From: Millisia brevis NBRC 105863
GTDB lineage: Bacteria > Actinomycetota > Actinomycetes > Mycobacteriales > Mycobacteriaceae
Direction: 5' to 3'
NCBI RefSeq assembly: GCF_001552615.1
Contig: NZ_BCRN01000017.1
Coordinates: 36,599-100,598, forward strand
Length of the DNA: 64,000 nt
Both the position numbers and the translations under genes were made by a program. Below are positions 1 to 8,703 of this stretch, piece after piece. Below the pieces are notes generated by a model. It had not been told where the DNA came from. It searched no databases and worked only from the letters and a program-made list of their open reading frames with translations. Numbering within the stretch: the first letter of the stretch is position 1; every line of letters begins with the position of its first letter.

Positions 1-1483
1 GGGCGTGATCCGCTTCGGTCTGGTCGGCGTAGTGACGCGCGAAGCGGGCCAGGGCCATATCGAGCCGATCGGATCCCCCGACGTAGCCGGAGATCATCGA
101 GGCGCCCGAGGTGCGGGCGTGCCCCTTGGCCAGAAGGTGTCCGACGACGTTGACGTAGTCCGACAGCGCCTCCGGGTCGAGCGCGTCGAGCGGGACCGTG
201 CCCTTCATATTGCGGAACTGCCGCACGTAGTACTGCCGGTCGTCGATGGTGGTCCACCCGAGCAGCGGATCGCTGACGGTCTGCAGGGCTTGCTGATACT
301 CGACGACACGTTGCCCCTGATGGGCGTGCCAGGCCGACTTACCGTGGACGAACGGCCCGAGGACCGAGCGCCGGGCCTGCTTGAGCTGCAGGAAGACCAC
401 ATCCTCGGGGCTCGAACCCACCAGCAGCACCACATACGCGCGCAGCCCGACGCTGCCGACGCCGACGACCTTGTGGGCGATGTCGACGATGCGGTAGCCG
501 CCGAGGACCCGACGCCAATGTCCGGCGACGGTGTCGAGGTAGGCGTCCAGGCCGACGACGATGTGCTCGAACTCCTCGTCGGTGACGCGGGTGATCAACG
601 GGGGCGCCGCGGTGATGCGGCGGACCCCGTCGTGTTCGGTGGTGAAACGGGGTAGCGCGCGGTCGCTGGTGCGGTTGCGGGCACGCTTGGCGGCCCGGCG
701 GATCTCCTCGCGGAGCTGCGGATTCGTGGTGGTGTGCTTGAGCCGGTCGACGTCGAGCCGCTCGTAGCTGCGGCCGATCAGCGGCTGCTTCGCCAGATGC
801 CGCAACTCCGCCCGGTAGGCGGCGACGCAGGCGGTCACCGCGGTCTCGCACTGGTTCTCGGAGAAACCGTTGTGTCGACCGGCGACCCAGATGCTGGCGA
901 CCAGCCGTCGCAGATCCCACTCCCACGCGCCCGGGTGGGCCTCGTCGAAGTCGTTGAGGTCGAGGACGAGGTCGCGCTCCGGCGAGGCGTAGAACCCGAA
1001 GTTGCCCAGATGGGAATCTCCGCAGACCACCGGCATGATCCCGGTCGCCGGCAACCGGGCGACGTCGTGCGCCATCACGATCGCCGTGCCGCGCAGGAAG
1101 CCGTAGGGCGAGGCGACCATCCGCCCGACCCGGATCGGGACCAGGTAGTCCAGCCGTCCCCGGTGGGATTCCCGGATCAGATCGACCGGGTCGGGCCGGT
1201 CGTCCGGCGGGGTCCAGTCGCCCATCGAGGCGCGCGGGACGTCCTCGCGCAGACTGCGACCGAGCGCGAATCGTTCGGCCCGCGAGGTCGGGTTGTGCCG
1301 CAGCGTGCGGAACGCGGAGCTATCCGCGGTGGCGAGCACCACGTGGGTATCCGGCCGGGGGACGGACTCGGCCTGCGCCTGCGGATCTGCGCCGTTCGGA
1401 TCGGCAGCGTTCGAATCTGCGCGGTTCGGATCGGCAGCGTTCGGATCGGCGGCGGTGCCGGGACCTGTTGCGGGGGAACTCAC
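1..1483 (-). CDS. DUF2252 family protein (C-terminus outside window)
   Basis: About 494 residues are visible; the gene runs off the left edge, so its C-terminus is missing. The frame reads CGDSHLGNFGFY followed by DLNDFDEA and WEWDLRRL, the hallmark of DUF2252 proteins, which have a kinase-like fold related to aminoglycoside phosphotransferases; their function is unknown. I chose the GTG at 1483, directly after an in-frame stop at 1496-1498 and beside a GGCGGGG stretch. This start gives an N-terminal low-complexity segment made of repeated NAADPN/RADSN/NAADPN/GADP units before the conserved domain begins near residue 45. A shorter start at a GTG near 1342 would drop that tail. The gene faces away from the nitrilase-like gene that follows. 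Confidence 0.85.
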   Translation of the reverse strand, partial: MSSPATGPGTAADPNAADPNRADSNAADPNGADPQAQAESVPRPDTHVVLATADSSAFRTLRHNPTSRAERFALGRSLREDVPRASMGDWTPPDDRPDPVDLIRESHRGRLDYLVPIRVGRMVASPYGFLRGTAIVMAHDVARLPATGIMPVVCGDSHLGNFGFYASPERDLVLDLNDFDEAHPGAWEWDLRRLVASIWVAGRHNGFSENQCETAVTACVAAYRAELRHLAKQPLIGRSYERLDVDRLKHTTTNPQLREEIRRAAKRARNRTSDRALPRFTTEHDGVRRITAAPPLITRVTDEEFEHIVVGLDAYLDTVAGHWRRVLGGYRIVDIAHKVVGVGSVGLRAYVVLLVGSSPEDVVFLQLKQARRSVLGPFVHGKSAWHAHQGQRVVEYQQALQTVSDPLLGWTTIDDRQYYVRQFRNMKGTVPLDALDPEALSDYVNVVGHLLAKGHARTSGASMISGYVGGSDRLDMALARFARHYADQTEADHA

Positions 1484-1651
1484 CCCGCCAGTACATCAGG
1501 CCCGCGCCGCCCGCCTCGTCCCTTTTCGGCAGGTGTCGCGCCGCCGGGTGCCGGTTCGGGCTGCGCCGGACCCGATCGAGGACGAGGATCACCCTCGTAC
1601 CACCGGCCCGGCAGGTCTGCCCGGGCCGCCGGGACCAGGGGCGGGGGAGTT

Positions 1652-2371
1652 GTGCACGATCGACCACGGGTACGCGAGCCGTTGACGGTGGCCGTCGCCC
1701 AGCCGCGCACGGTCGTGGGGGATCTCGCCGCCAATGCGGCGGCGCACGCGGACCTGATCGGGCGGGCCGGGGCGCAATTGGTGATCTTCCCGGAGCTGTC
1801 GCTGACCGGATACCACCTCGATGCGCCGGTGATCGATCCAGACGATGCTGCCATCGAGGTCCTGCGCATGGCCTGTGCGGACCTCCGGAGCGCGGCGCTG
1901 GTCGGTGCGCCGATCGAATGGGACGGCGTCGATCACATCGCGATGCTTCTCGTCGACGCCGACGGCGCGCGGATCGTCTACCGCAAGGCGCACCCCGGGG
2001 CCGACGAGGGGCGCCGCTTCGCCGCCGGACCCGGCGCGGTCGCGATGACGTTCGCCGGTCGACGAGTCGGCCTCGCGATCTGCCGGGATACGGGCATCGC
2101 CGCACATATCGAGCAGACCGCCGACCTCGGGATCGACCTGTTCGCCTGCGGGGTGGTCCACCACGATCACGAACGGGCCGAGCAGGACCGTCGCTCGCGG
2201 GTGATCGCCGCGGTCTGTCGTGCTCCGGTGGCGATGGCGAGTTGCGCCGGCCCGACCGGCGAGGGGTACCACCGGACCGCCGGTCATTCGAGCATCCGAT
2301 CCGCGGACGGCGACCTGCTCGCGGAGGCGGACGCCGAACCGGACGATGTCGTCCGCGCGACCCTCGCCTGA
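1652..2371 (+). CDS. carbon-nitrogen hydrolase (nitrilase superfamily)
   Basis: A 239-residue protein with the complete Glu-Lys-Cys triad of the nitrilase superfamily: Glu48 in FPELSLTGY, Lys112 in YRKAHP and Cys144 in LAICRDTG. The family hydrolyses non-peptide C-N bonds such as amides or carbamoyl groups; the substrate cannot be read from the sequence. Length is slightly below the usual 250-300 residues. The start is uncertain: GTG 1652 has a GGGGGAG stretch only two bases upstream, so TTG 1682 or GTG 1688 remain possible. The conserved fold begins at TVAVAQP around residue 12. It lies 67 bases upstream of the Mn/Fe transporter, with no clear functional link. Confidence 0.85.
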   Translation: MHDRPRVREPLTVAVAQPRTVVGDLAANAAAHADLIGRAGAQLVIFPELSLTGYHLDAPVIDPDDAAIEVLRMACADLRSAALVGAPIEWDGVDHIAMLLVDADGARIVYRKAHPGADEGRRFAAGPGAVAMTFAGRRVGLAICRDTGIAAHIEQTADLGIDLFACGVVHHDHERAEQDRRSRVIAAVCRAPVAMASCAGPTGEGYHRTAGHSSIRSADGDLLAEADAEPDDVVRATLA

Positions 2372-2438
2372 GCGTGGCCGCCCCAGCGAGGCCGGGACCG
2401 GGACATCGGCGGCCGTCCATCGGCGGAAAGGGAGCGTG

Positions 2439-3647
2439 ATGGCCGCCCGGCGCAGCGCCCGTACAGCATCCAGACCGATCGGTCTTCTCGCCCCTGCGGT
2501 GGTCAGTGCGGTCGCCTACGTCGATCCGGGCAACTTCGCCACCAACGTCTCCGCCGGTTCCCAGTACGGCTACCTGCTGGTGTGGGTCGTCGTCGCCAGC
2601 AGCGCGATCGCCATGTTGGTGCAGTACCTCTCGGCCAAGGTCGGCATCGTCACCGGAGTCGGTCTGGCCGCGATCTGCCGGGAGCGCTACCCGCGCACCG
2701 CCGCACGTCTGCTGTGGGTCCAGGCCGAGATCGTCGCCATCGCCACCGACCTCGCGGAGATCGTCGGCGGGGCGATCGCGCTGTATCTGCTGTTCGATCT
2801 CCCGCTGCTGGTGGGCGGGTTGATCACCGGGATCGTCGCCTTCGGCATGCTGACGCTGCGTCGACGCGGGGTGCGGGTCTTCGACTCGGTGGTGGTCGGC
2901 CTGCTCGCGATCATCCTGATCGGATTCGTGGTCGACGCCCTGATGGCCGGGATCGACCCGCCCGCGATCCTCGGCGGCCTCGTCCCGCGGGTCACCGACA
3001 CCAACAGCGTTCTGTTGGCCGTGGCGATGATCGGCGCGACGGTCATGCCCCACGCGATCTACCTGCACGGCGGCCTGACCGGGATGCACCGCCGCCCGGA
3101 GGCCGATCCGGCGGCACAATTGCGCATCCAGCGGGTCTACGTCGTGATGGCCCTCTCCGGCGCCGGGGTGATGAACCTGCTGCTGCTCGTGATCGCGGCG
3201 GCCGCCCTCTCCGGCCGGGGAATCGACACCATCGAGGGGGCGCACGCCGGGATCGCCGCGACCCTCGGATCCGGCGCCGCCCTGCTGTTCGCCCTGGCCC
3301 TGCTGGCCTCCGGATTGGCATCGTCGAGCGTCGGCACCCTCGCGGGCCAGGTGGTGATGGACGGCTTCATCCAGCGGCGGATCCCCGATGTGGTGCGCCG
3401 GCTGATCACCCTGGCCCCCGCGCTGGCGATTCTGGCGTCGGGGGTCGACCCGACCCGCGCCCTGGTGCTCTCCCAGGTGGTGCTGTCCTTCGGCATCCCC
3501 TTCGCCCTGGTGCCGCTGGTGCAGTTCACCGCGAGCCGAACGGTGATGGGGCCGTACGTGAATCGGCGGATCACCACGATCGCCGGGATCATCTGCGCCG
3601 CGGTGGTGATCGCCCTCAACGTCGTGCTGATCGCCCTGGCCTTCTGA
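2439..3647 (+). CDS. mntH: Nramp-family Mn2+/Fe2+ transporter
   Basis: A 402-residue integral membrane protein with about 11 hydrophobic helices. The first carries DPGNFATN, the conserved metal-binding DPGN motif of the Nramp family, and helix 6 carries MPHAIYLHGG, supplying the Met/His side of the metal site. Such proteins import Mn2+ (and Fe2+) with protons across the cytoplasmic membrane. ATG 2439 follows AAAGGGAG at a good distance. No metal riboswitch or obvious MntR-type operator was recognised in the 67 bases upstream. Followed by 167 bases without a gene. Confidence 0.93.
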   Translation: MAARRSARTASRPIGLLAPAVVSAVAYVDPGNFATNVSAGSQYGYLLVWVVVASSAIAMLVQYLSAKVGIVTGVGLAAICRERYPRTAARLLWVQAEIVAIATDLAEIVGGAIALYLLFDLPLLVGGLITGIVAFGMLTLRRRGVRVFDSVVVGLLAIILIGFVVDALMAGIDPPAILGGLVPRVTDTNSVLLAVAMIGATVMPHAIYLHGGLTGMHRRPEADPAAQLRIQRVYVVMALSGAGVMNLLLLVIAAAALSGRGIDTIEGAHAGIAATLGSGAALLFALALLASGLASSSVGTLAGQVVMDGFIQRRIPDVVRRLITLAPALAILASGVDPTRALVLSQVVLSFGIPFALVPLVQFTASRTVMGPYVNRRITTIAGIICAAVVIALNVVLIALAF

Positions 3648-3814
3648 GGGCCGTCCCACTTTCTCACGACCCTGCCCGCCGCCGTCCCGGCGAGGTTGTC
3701 CCCGGGGGTGCGGTTATCCCCGGGTCGGGCGAATCCGCAGGTCGACCGCCGGGCGTGAGCACCGCGATCCGCGATGGTGATCCGGTGACGCAGGGTGACC
3801 GAGCGGGGGAAACG

Positions 3815-4168
3815 GTGGACGCGCAGCGGGTGGGATCTCGGGGAGAGGATTGCGCGGCGAGGTATCTGGTCGACCACGGATATGACGTGCTCGCGCGCAA
3901 TTGGCGGTGTCGACACGGCGAGATCGACATGATCGTCCGCGGCGCGGACCTGGTGGTCTTCGTCGAGGTCAAGACCCGCACCGGATACGGCTTCGGCGGT
4001 CCCTGGTCCGCGGTGCCTCCGAGCAAGCAGGCCCGTATTCGTCGGTTGGCGGCCGCGTGGCTGGCCGAGCGGGACGGGCCGTGGCTGTCGGTGCGTTTCG
4101 ACGTCGTCTGCGTGATGCTCGAACCGGGACTGCCACCGGCGGTCACCCATCTGCGGGATGCGTTCTGA
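3815..4168 (+). CDS. yraN: YraN/UPF0102 family nuclease-like protein
   Basis: A 117-residue protein of the YraN (UPF0102) family, which has a restriction-endonuclease-like fold. Recognisable elements are GSRGEDCAARYL at the start, then RHGEIDMIV and VVFVEVKTRTGYGFG, which carry the conserved acidic and lysine residues. The role is poorly defined, but the gene consistently sits beside comM and dprA and is thought to act in DNA processing. GTG 3815 is preferred because GGGGGAAACG precedes it; an in-frame GTG at 3755 would add 20 residues without conservation. The stop overlaps the comM start (TGATG). Confidence 0.9.
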   Translation: MDAQRVGSRGEDCAARYLVDHGYDVLARNWRCRHGEIDMIVRGADLVVFVEVKTRTGYGFGGPWSAVPPSKQARIRRLAAAWLAERDGPWLSVRFDVVCVMLEPGLPPAVTHLRDAF

Positions 4169-5670
4169 TGGGCCTGGGGCGGGTCTACGCGGTGGCGGTG
4201 GTCGGAATCGACGGCGTGCTCGTCGAGATCGAGGCCGATGTGCGCAGCGGTTTGCCCGGGGTCAACGTCGTCGGTCTGCCGGATGCCGCGCTGCAGGAAT
4301 CCCGGGATCGGGTCCGCAGCGCCGTGGTCAACAGCGGTGAGCAGTGGCCGCGGCAGAAGGTGGTCCTGGCGCTGTCGCCGGCGTCCCTGCCCAAGGTGGG
4401 ATCGGTCTACGATCTGGCGCTGGCCTGCGCCGTTCTCGATGCGTCGCGGGCGGTTCCGCGCACCCGGCTGGACAACGTCGCCTTCCTGGGGGAGTTGGCG
4501 CTCGACGGTCGGCTCAAGAGTGTGCGCGGTCTGCTGCCTGCGGTGCTGGGAGCGCGGCGGGCCGGACGCGAACGGGTGGTCGTACCGGCGGCGGGGCTCC
4601 CCGAGGCCGGGCTGGTGCCGGGCATCGACGTCCTCGGAGCACATCATCTGCGGGAGGTGACCGCGTGGCTGCGCGGGGCGGACAACCTGATGGCGCCCGC
4701 GCCGATCGCGCCGGAGCCGGCGCCCGGCGGCCCCGACCTCGCCGATGTGGTCGGGCAGGAGCACGCGCGCACCGCTCTGGAGATCGCCGCCGCCGGGGCG
4801 CACCACATCCTGCTGACCGGCCCGCCCGGCGTCGGCAAGACGATGCTGGCCCAGCGCCTTCCGGGTCTGCTGCCGGAGCTGACCGATGCGGAGTCGCTGG
4901 AGGTGACCGCCGTGCACTCGGTCGCGGGCATCCTGCCGGTCGACCGGCCCCTGGTACGGCGGCCGCCGTTTGTCGCGCCCCACCACACCAGCACGGCGAC
5001 GTCGCTGACCGGCGGCGGCTCCGGAATGGCGCTGCCCGGTGCGGTCAGCCGCGCGCATCGGGGCGTGCTGTTCATCGACGAGTGCCCCGAGATGTCGATC
5101 CGCGCGCTCGAAGCGCTGCGGACTCCGTTGGAGGAAGGAGAGGTTCGCGTGACCCGTGCCAAGGGGGAGGCCCGCTATCCGGCGCGCTTCCAGCTGGTCC
5201 TGGCGGCCAACCCGTGTCCCTGCGCTCCGGCGCGACCGGAGGACTGCGTCTGCCCGCCGGCGGCGCGGCGTCGCTACCTGGGTCGGCTGTCGGGACCGCT
5301 GCTCGACCGGGTCGATCTGCGGATCGCCCTGCGACCGCCCACCGGCGGCGTGCTGCTCGACGCGGCCTGCGAGCCGACCGAGCGGGTCCGGGAACGGGTG
5401 GTCGAGGCGCGGGCCCGAGCCGCCCATCGCTGGCGCGAGGGTGGATGGACGACCAATGCCGAGGTGCCGGGCCCGGTCGTGCGGCGGTCGTATCTGGATG
5501 CTCGCGCCGCCCTTGCTCCGATCGAGGTTGCGCTGCGGCGTGGACTGATCACCTCACGTGGCGCCGACCGTGCCATGCGCGTTGCCCTGACCGTATCGGA
5601 CCTCGCCCACAAGCCGCGCCCCGACGACGGTGATGTCCTGTCCGCGTTGAGTTTTCGCAATCATGGCTAG
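4168..5670 (+). CDS. comM: YifB/ComM family Mg-chelatase-like AAA ATPase
   Basis: A 500-residue protein. Residues 1-170 form the ChlI-like N-terminal domain (VEIEADVRSGLPGVNVVGLPDAALQESRDRVRSA region), followed by an AAA+ core with Walker A GPPGVGKT near residue 220 and Walker B VLFIDECPEM. The cysteine cluster NPCPCAPARPEDCVC, typical of the family, and a C-terminal helical domain follow. ComM acts as a helicase promoting branch migration during natural transformation in proteobacteria; in actinobacteria the role is inferred only. It is translationally coupled to yraN (one-base overlap) and to dprA (8-base overlap), so the three are one operon. Confidence 0.95.
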   Translation: MGLGRVYAVAVVGIDGVLVEIEADVRSGLPGVNVVGLPDAALQESRDRVRSAVVNSGEQWPRQKVVLALSPASLPKVGSVYDLALACAVLDASRAVPRTRLDNVAFLGELALDGRLKSVRGLLPAVLGARRAGRERVVVPAAGLPEAGLVPGIDVLGAHHLREVTAWLRGADNLMAPAPIAPEPAPGGPDLADVVGQEHARTALEIAAAGAHHILLTGPPGVGKTMLAQRLPGLLPELTDAESLEVTAVHSVAGILPVDRPLVRRPPFVAPHHTSTATSLTGGGSGMALPGAVSRAHRGVLFIDECPEMSIRALEALRTPLEEGEVRVTRAKGEARYPARFQLVLAANPCPCAPARPEDCVCPPAARRRYLGRLSGPLLDRVDLRIALRPPTGGVLLDAACEPTERVRERVVEARARAAHRWREGGWTTNAEVPGPVVRRSYLDARAALAPIEVALRRGLITSRGADRAMRVALTVSDLAHKPRPDDGDVLSALSFRNHG

Positions 5671-6808
5671 CGGTGACGTGCACGCGCCGGAACGGGTCGC
5701 CCGCGCGTACCTGTCGGCGGTCGTGCTCGGGCCGTCGCGGGGGGTCGCCGACTTCGTGGCCGCCGAGGGGCCGGTGGCCGCGGCGGACGCGATCCGGCGG
5801 GGGACGGCACCCGGCGGGGTGTTGCGGCGCAGCGAGGCGCGGGCCGTGCTGGGCGGCGAGGCGCGCGATCTGGAGCGGATCGCCGCGCTCGGTGGCCGGC
5901 TGTGCATCCCGGAGGACGACGACTGGCCGTCCTGGCCATTGCTGCCCCTGGACGCGGTCGAGTCCGACAACGCCGATCACGCACCGCCGCTGGCTCTCTG
6001 GGTGCGCGGCAGCGCTCCGCTCGGTCGCCTGGTCGACCGGTCGGTGGCGGTGGTCGGCACCCGGGCGTGCACCGGCTACGGAGAGACGGTCACCGCCGAG
6101 CTGGCGGACGGGTTGCTGGGCGAGGGATGGACGATCGTCTCCGGCGGCGCCTACGGCATCGACGCGGTGGCGCATCGCGCGGCGGTGGCCACCGGACGGC
6201 CGACGGTCGCGGTGCTCGCCGGCGGTATCGACAATCCGTATCCGGTCGGGCATGCGCGGCTGTTCGGTGCGATCGCGGACGGTGCGGGAGTGGTGATCAG
6301 CGAGTACGCGCCGGGGGTGCGGCCCGCCCGGCATCGCTTCCTCGCCCGTAACCGCCTGCTGGCGGCGCTGTCCGCGGGTGTGGTTGTCACCGAGGCCGGT
6401 CGGCGCAGCGGGGCGCGCAATACCGTCGCGTGGGCGCGCCGCTTCGGGCGGCCCACCATGGCCTGTCCCGGTCCGACGACGTCGGCGGCCTCGGTGGGGT
6501 GCCATCACATGATCCGCAGCGGCGAGGCATTGCTGGTCACCGGCGCCGCGGAGGTGATCTCGGAGGTCGGCGCCGCCCCGATGATCGCCGATACCGGACC
6601 GGCACGGCCGGCCGATGTTTTACCGCGTCCGGCGCTGATGGTCTACGACGCATTCAACGGACATCGACGGCACGATGAACAGAACCTGGCATTTCTGTCG
6701 GGGCTACCGGCCGGCGAGGTCCGCCGAGCGCTGGCGCGTCTGGAACTCGAGTCGTTGGTTTCCCGGGATGATGACGGTTGGTACCGTGTTCGGAATAATT
6801 CGGCGTAG
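5663..6808 (+). CDS. dprA: DNA-processing protein DprA
   Basis: A 381-residue DprA/Smf protein that binds single-stranded DNA and loads RecA in transforming species. The Rossmann core is clear: VVGTRACTGYG near residue 131, then IVSGGAYGIDAVAHRAA and VLAGGIDNPYPVGH. A C-terminal winged-helix segment (LAFLSGLPAGEVRRALARLE) is present, so the protein is full length. ATG 5663 overlaps the comM stop by 8 bases. The last gene of the yraN-comM-dprA operon; the next gene is 445 bases away. Confidence 0.95.
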   Translation: MASGDVHAPERVARAYLSAVVLGPSRGVADFVAAEGPVAAADAIRRGTAPGGVLRRSEARAVLGGEARDLERIAALGGRLCIPEDDDWPSWPLLPLDAVESDNADHAPPLALWVRGSAPLGRLVDRSVAVVGTRACTGYGETVTAELADGLLGEGWTIVSGGAYGIDAVAHRAAVATGRPTVAVLAGGIDNPYPVGHARLFGAIADGAGVVISEYAPGVRPARHRFLARNRLLAALSAGVVVTEAGRRSGARNTVAWARRFGRPTMACPGPTTSAASVGCHHMIRSGEALLVTGAAEVISEVGAAPMIADTGPARPADVLPRPALMVYDAFNGHRRHDEQNLAFLSGLPAGEVRRALARLELESLVSRDDDGWYRVRNNSA

Positions 6809-7253
6809 CCGGCTGGCGCCACCGATAGCCGACATCCCGGGCCTCCGGCAGCGGCTAATTACCGTCCGTCGCCGTAACATTCCGCCGGGTCGGATTAGCC
6901 TCCGGTTTCGATCGTGAACCGTAGCCGACTCCCATTCGAAACGGCCATCGGTGGAGTGATCTCGACGTTTTTCGCGCCGCGCGAACGTCGGGCGCGTTGG
7001 GGTGGGTGATTGTTGTCGCTCGGCCGGGTCCGGTCGGTTTTGTCCCAAATTCAGCCCTATCGTCAAATCTGTTGCCGGACAGCGTCATCTGCGCAGAAAA
7101 ACCGGCGCCGGGCAATTTCCCGACGCGGGTGCCGACCGGTGTATCACCGCCGCGTAACGCGCCGGGTTATCGGCTCGTCGGGCTCTCGTTCAAAGGCGTG
7201 CTGTTATATTGAGGGCGAGGCTTACCGAGATGCGACGTGGAAGGGTGCACGGA
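6809..7253 (+). other. 445-bp gene-free region upstream of lsr2 paralogue
   Basis: No credible gene. The stretch is visibly richer in A/T than its neighbours, with short runs such as GTCCCAAATTCAG and GTCAAATCTGTTG around 7040-7075. A hairpin lies at 6963-6990: CGACGTT and CGCG pair with CGCGAACGTCG around a CCG loop, with a three-T bulge; it may terminate the dprA operon, although it lies 150 bases past the stop. An extended -10 promoter for lsr2 sits at its right end. Confidence 0.6.
7202..7210 (+). promoter_or_regulatory. extended -10 promoter of lsr2 paralogue
   Basis: TGT followed by TATATT (7205-7210) is a good extended -10 element, 43 bases before the lsr2 ATG. No convincing -35 hexamer is visible at the usual spacing, which is typical of extended -10 promoters. 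Confidence 0.5.
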
Positions 7254-7598
7254 ATGGCTCGCAGGACGACGGTGCAATTGATCGACGATGTCGACGGGTC
7301 CGTCATCAAGGACGGTCAGGGCGAGACGGTCGAGTTTTCGCTCGGCGGAGTCCAGTACTCGATCGATCTGTCCAACAAGCATGCAAACGAGCTTTACGAT
7401 CAGTTTGCATTCTGGGTGGAACATGCAAAAAAGGTGGGCGGCCGCCGCTCGCGCCGGAAGGCCTCCGCGGCCGTCGGTGCCTCGCCGGCGTCGAATTTGA
7501 GCGACATTCGCCAGTGGGCGAAGGAGAACGGTTACGCGGTGAGTTCCCGCGGCCGTATCAGCGCGGAGATTCAAGAGGCGTACGCCGCCGCGCACTGA
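7254..7598 (+). CDS. lsr2: Lsr2-family nucleoid-associated protein (paralogue)
   Basis: A 114-residue Lsr2-type xenogeneic-silencer protein. The N-terminal oligomerisation half (TTVQLIDDVDGSVIKDGQ, then EFSLGGVQYSIDLSNKHA) is joined by a basic linker GGRRSRRK to the DNA-binding half IRQWAKENGYAVSSRGRIS, which keeps the RGR clamp that inserts into the minor groove of AT-rich DNA; the usual following Pro is Ser here. ATG 7254 gives the standard family N-terminus MARRTTVQ. Canonical lsr2 lies elsewhere (downstream of lysS) in mycobacteria, so this copy between dprA and the siderophore flavoprotein is probably a second paralogue. AT-rich DNA upstream makes autoregulation plausible but unproven. 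Confidence 0.92.
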   Translation: MARRTTVQLIDDVDGSVIKDGQGETVEFSLGGVQYSIDLSNKHANELYDQFAFWVEHAKKVGGRRSRRKASAAVGASPASNLSDIRQWAKENGYAVSSRGRISAEIQEAYAAAH

Positions 7599-7723
7599 TC
7601 CGAGAGGCAACCCCGCTGGGTGTCGCCCGGCGGGTAGGTTGGCAGGATGGCCGGGTACAACGATCCGGCCGAGTCCACCCGGCCGCACGGCGGTCGGGTT
7701 CGTGTCCGAAGGAGGCACTGGCG

Positions 7724-8482
7724 ATGGCGCGACGTATCACCACGCTCACGGTGGCTCGTCGAGAACAGTTGTCACCCAGCCTGGTACGAGTGGTCTTCGG
7801 CGATCCCGGGTTCGGCGAGTTCGAACCCAACGACTTCACCGACGCCTACGTGAAGCTGCTGTTGGGTGACAGCGAGGCGCCGACCATGCGGACCTACACC
7901 GTGCGATCGGTCGATCCCGATCGCCGCGAGATCGCGATCGACTTCGTGGTGCACGGCGACGAGGGAGTCGCGGGCCCCTGGGCCGCGCGCGCCGAGGCCG
8001 GCGAACAGCTGTCGATGCTCGGACCCGGCGGCGCCTACCGTCCCCGCTCCGACGCCGACTGGCATCTGCTGGCCGGCGACGAATCGGCGATCCCGGCGAT
8101 CTCCGCCGCCGTGGAGGCGCTCGATTCCGATGCGGTCGCGCGGGTGTACATCGAGATCGAGGATGCCGCACACGAGGTGCCGATCGATCACGGCCCCAAG
8201 GTCGACGTGATCTGGGTGCACCGAGCGGGCGCGGATGGCACCGGCGAGGCGGGCGAGTCCCCGTTGTCGCGCGCGGTCCTCGCCGGCGACTGGCTGCCCG
8301 GGCAGGTGCACGCCTTCGTGCACGGTGAGGCGCAGACGGTCATGCACGTGATCCGTCCGTACATCCGACGCACCCGCGGGGTCGGAGCCGAGTGGGCGTC
8401 GATCTCGGGGTACTGGCGTCGCGGACGCAATGAGGAGAGCTTCCGGGCCTGGAAGCGGGATCTGGCGGTCGCCGAGCAGTAG
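7724..8482 (+). CDS. viuB: siderophore-interacting FAD-binding protein
   Basis: A 252-residue flavoprotein of the siderophore-interacting/ViuB family, which reduces ferric siderophores in the cytoplasm to release Fe2+. The FAD-binding signature RTYTVRSVD lies near residue 60, followed by IDFVVHGDEGVAGPWAARA and the NAD(P)H-domain pieces LLAGDESAIPAI and FVHGEA; it ends with the family's ISGYWRRGRNEESFRAWKRD. ATG 7724 has an excellent GAAGGAGG site. In M. tuberculosis viuB lies between dprA and xerC as here, except that lsr2 has been inserted before it. Confidence 0.93.
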   Translation: MARRITTLTVARREQLSPSLVRVVFGDPGFGEFEPNDFTDAYVKLLLGDSEAPTMRTYTVRSVDPDRREIAIDFVVHGDEGVAGPWAARAEAGEQLSMLGPGGAYRPRSDADWHLLAGDESAIPAISAAVEALDSDAVARVYIEIEDAAHEVPIDHGPKVDVIWVHRAGADGTGEAGESPLSRAVLAGDWLPGQVHAFVHGEAQTVMHVIRPYIRRTRGVGAEWASISGYWRRGRNEESFRAWKRDLAVAEQ

Positions 8483-8703
8483 GTTGCCGGTGCCGGCGTC
8501 GGTCGATGTGATCGGCCGCCGGTATCCGTGTCCGTTGTGATTTCGGAGATAAATTGCGTCAAAGCACGCCGGGAACATCCGGGGACCATTCGCGCCATAT
8601 CCGGGCGATCGTTGCCGACCGGATTCCGGCCCGCTCCGTCGGCGACGACGGGCATGTTTTCCCGGCGCCTACCACCGGGCCGACGGCAATCGCCGCGGGA
8701 CCG

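Noticed and set aside
1320..3659. A very long open frame on the minus strand opposite the nitrilase and mntH genes
   Set aside because: High GC removes stop codons from antisense frames. The translation is low-complexity Arg/Asp/Gly/Pro-rich and matches no family, while the plus strand encodes clear proteins.
3690..3735. CCCCGGGGG-type inverted repeat after mntH as a terminator
   Set aside because: The arms are short self-complementary GC runs likely to occur by chance at this GC content, with no T-tract and ambiguous pairing.
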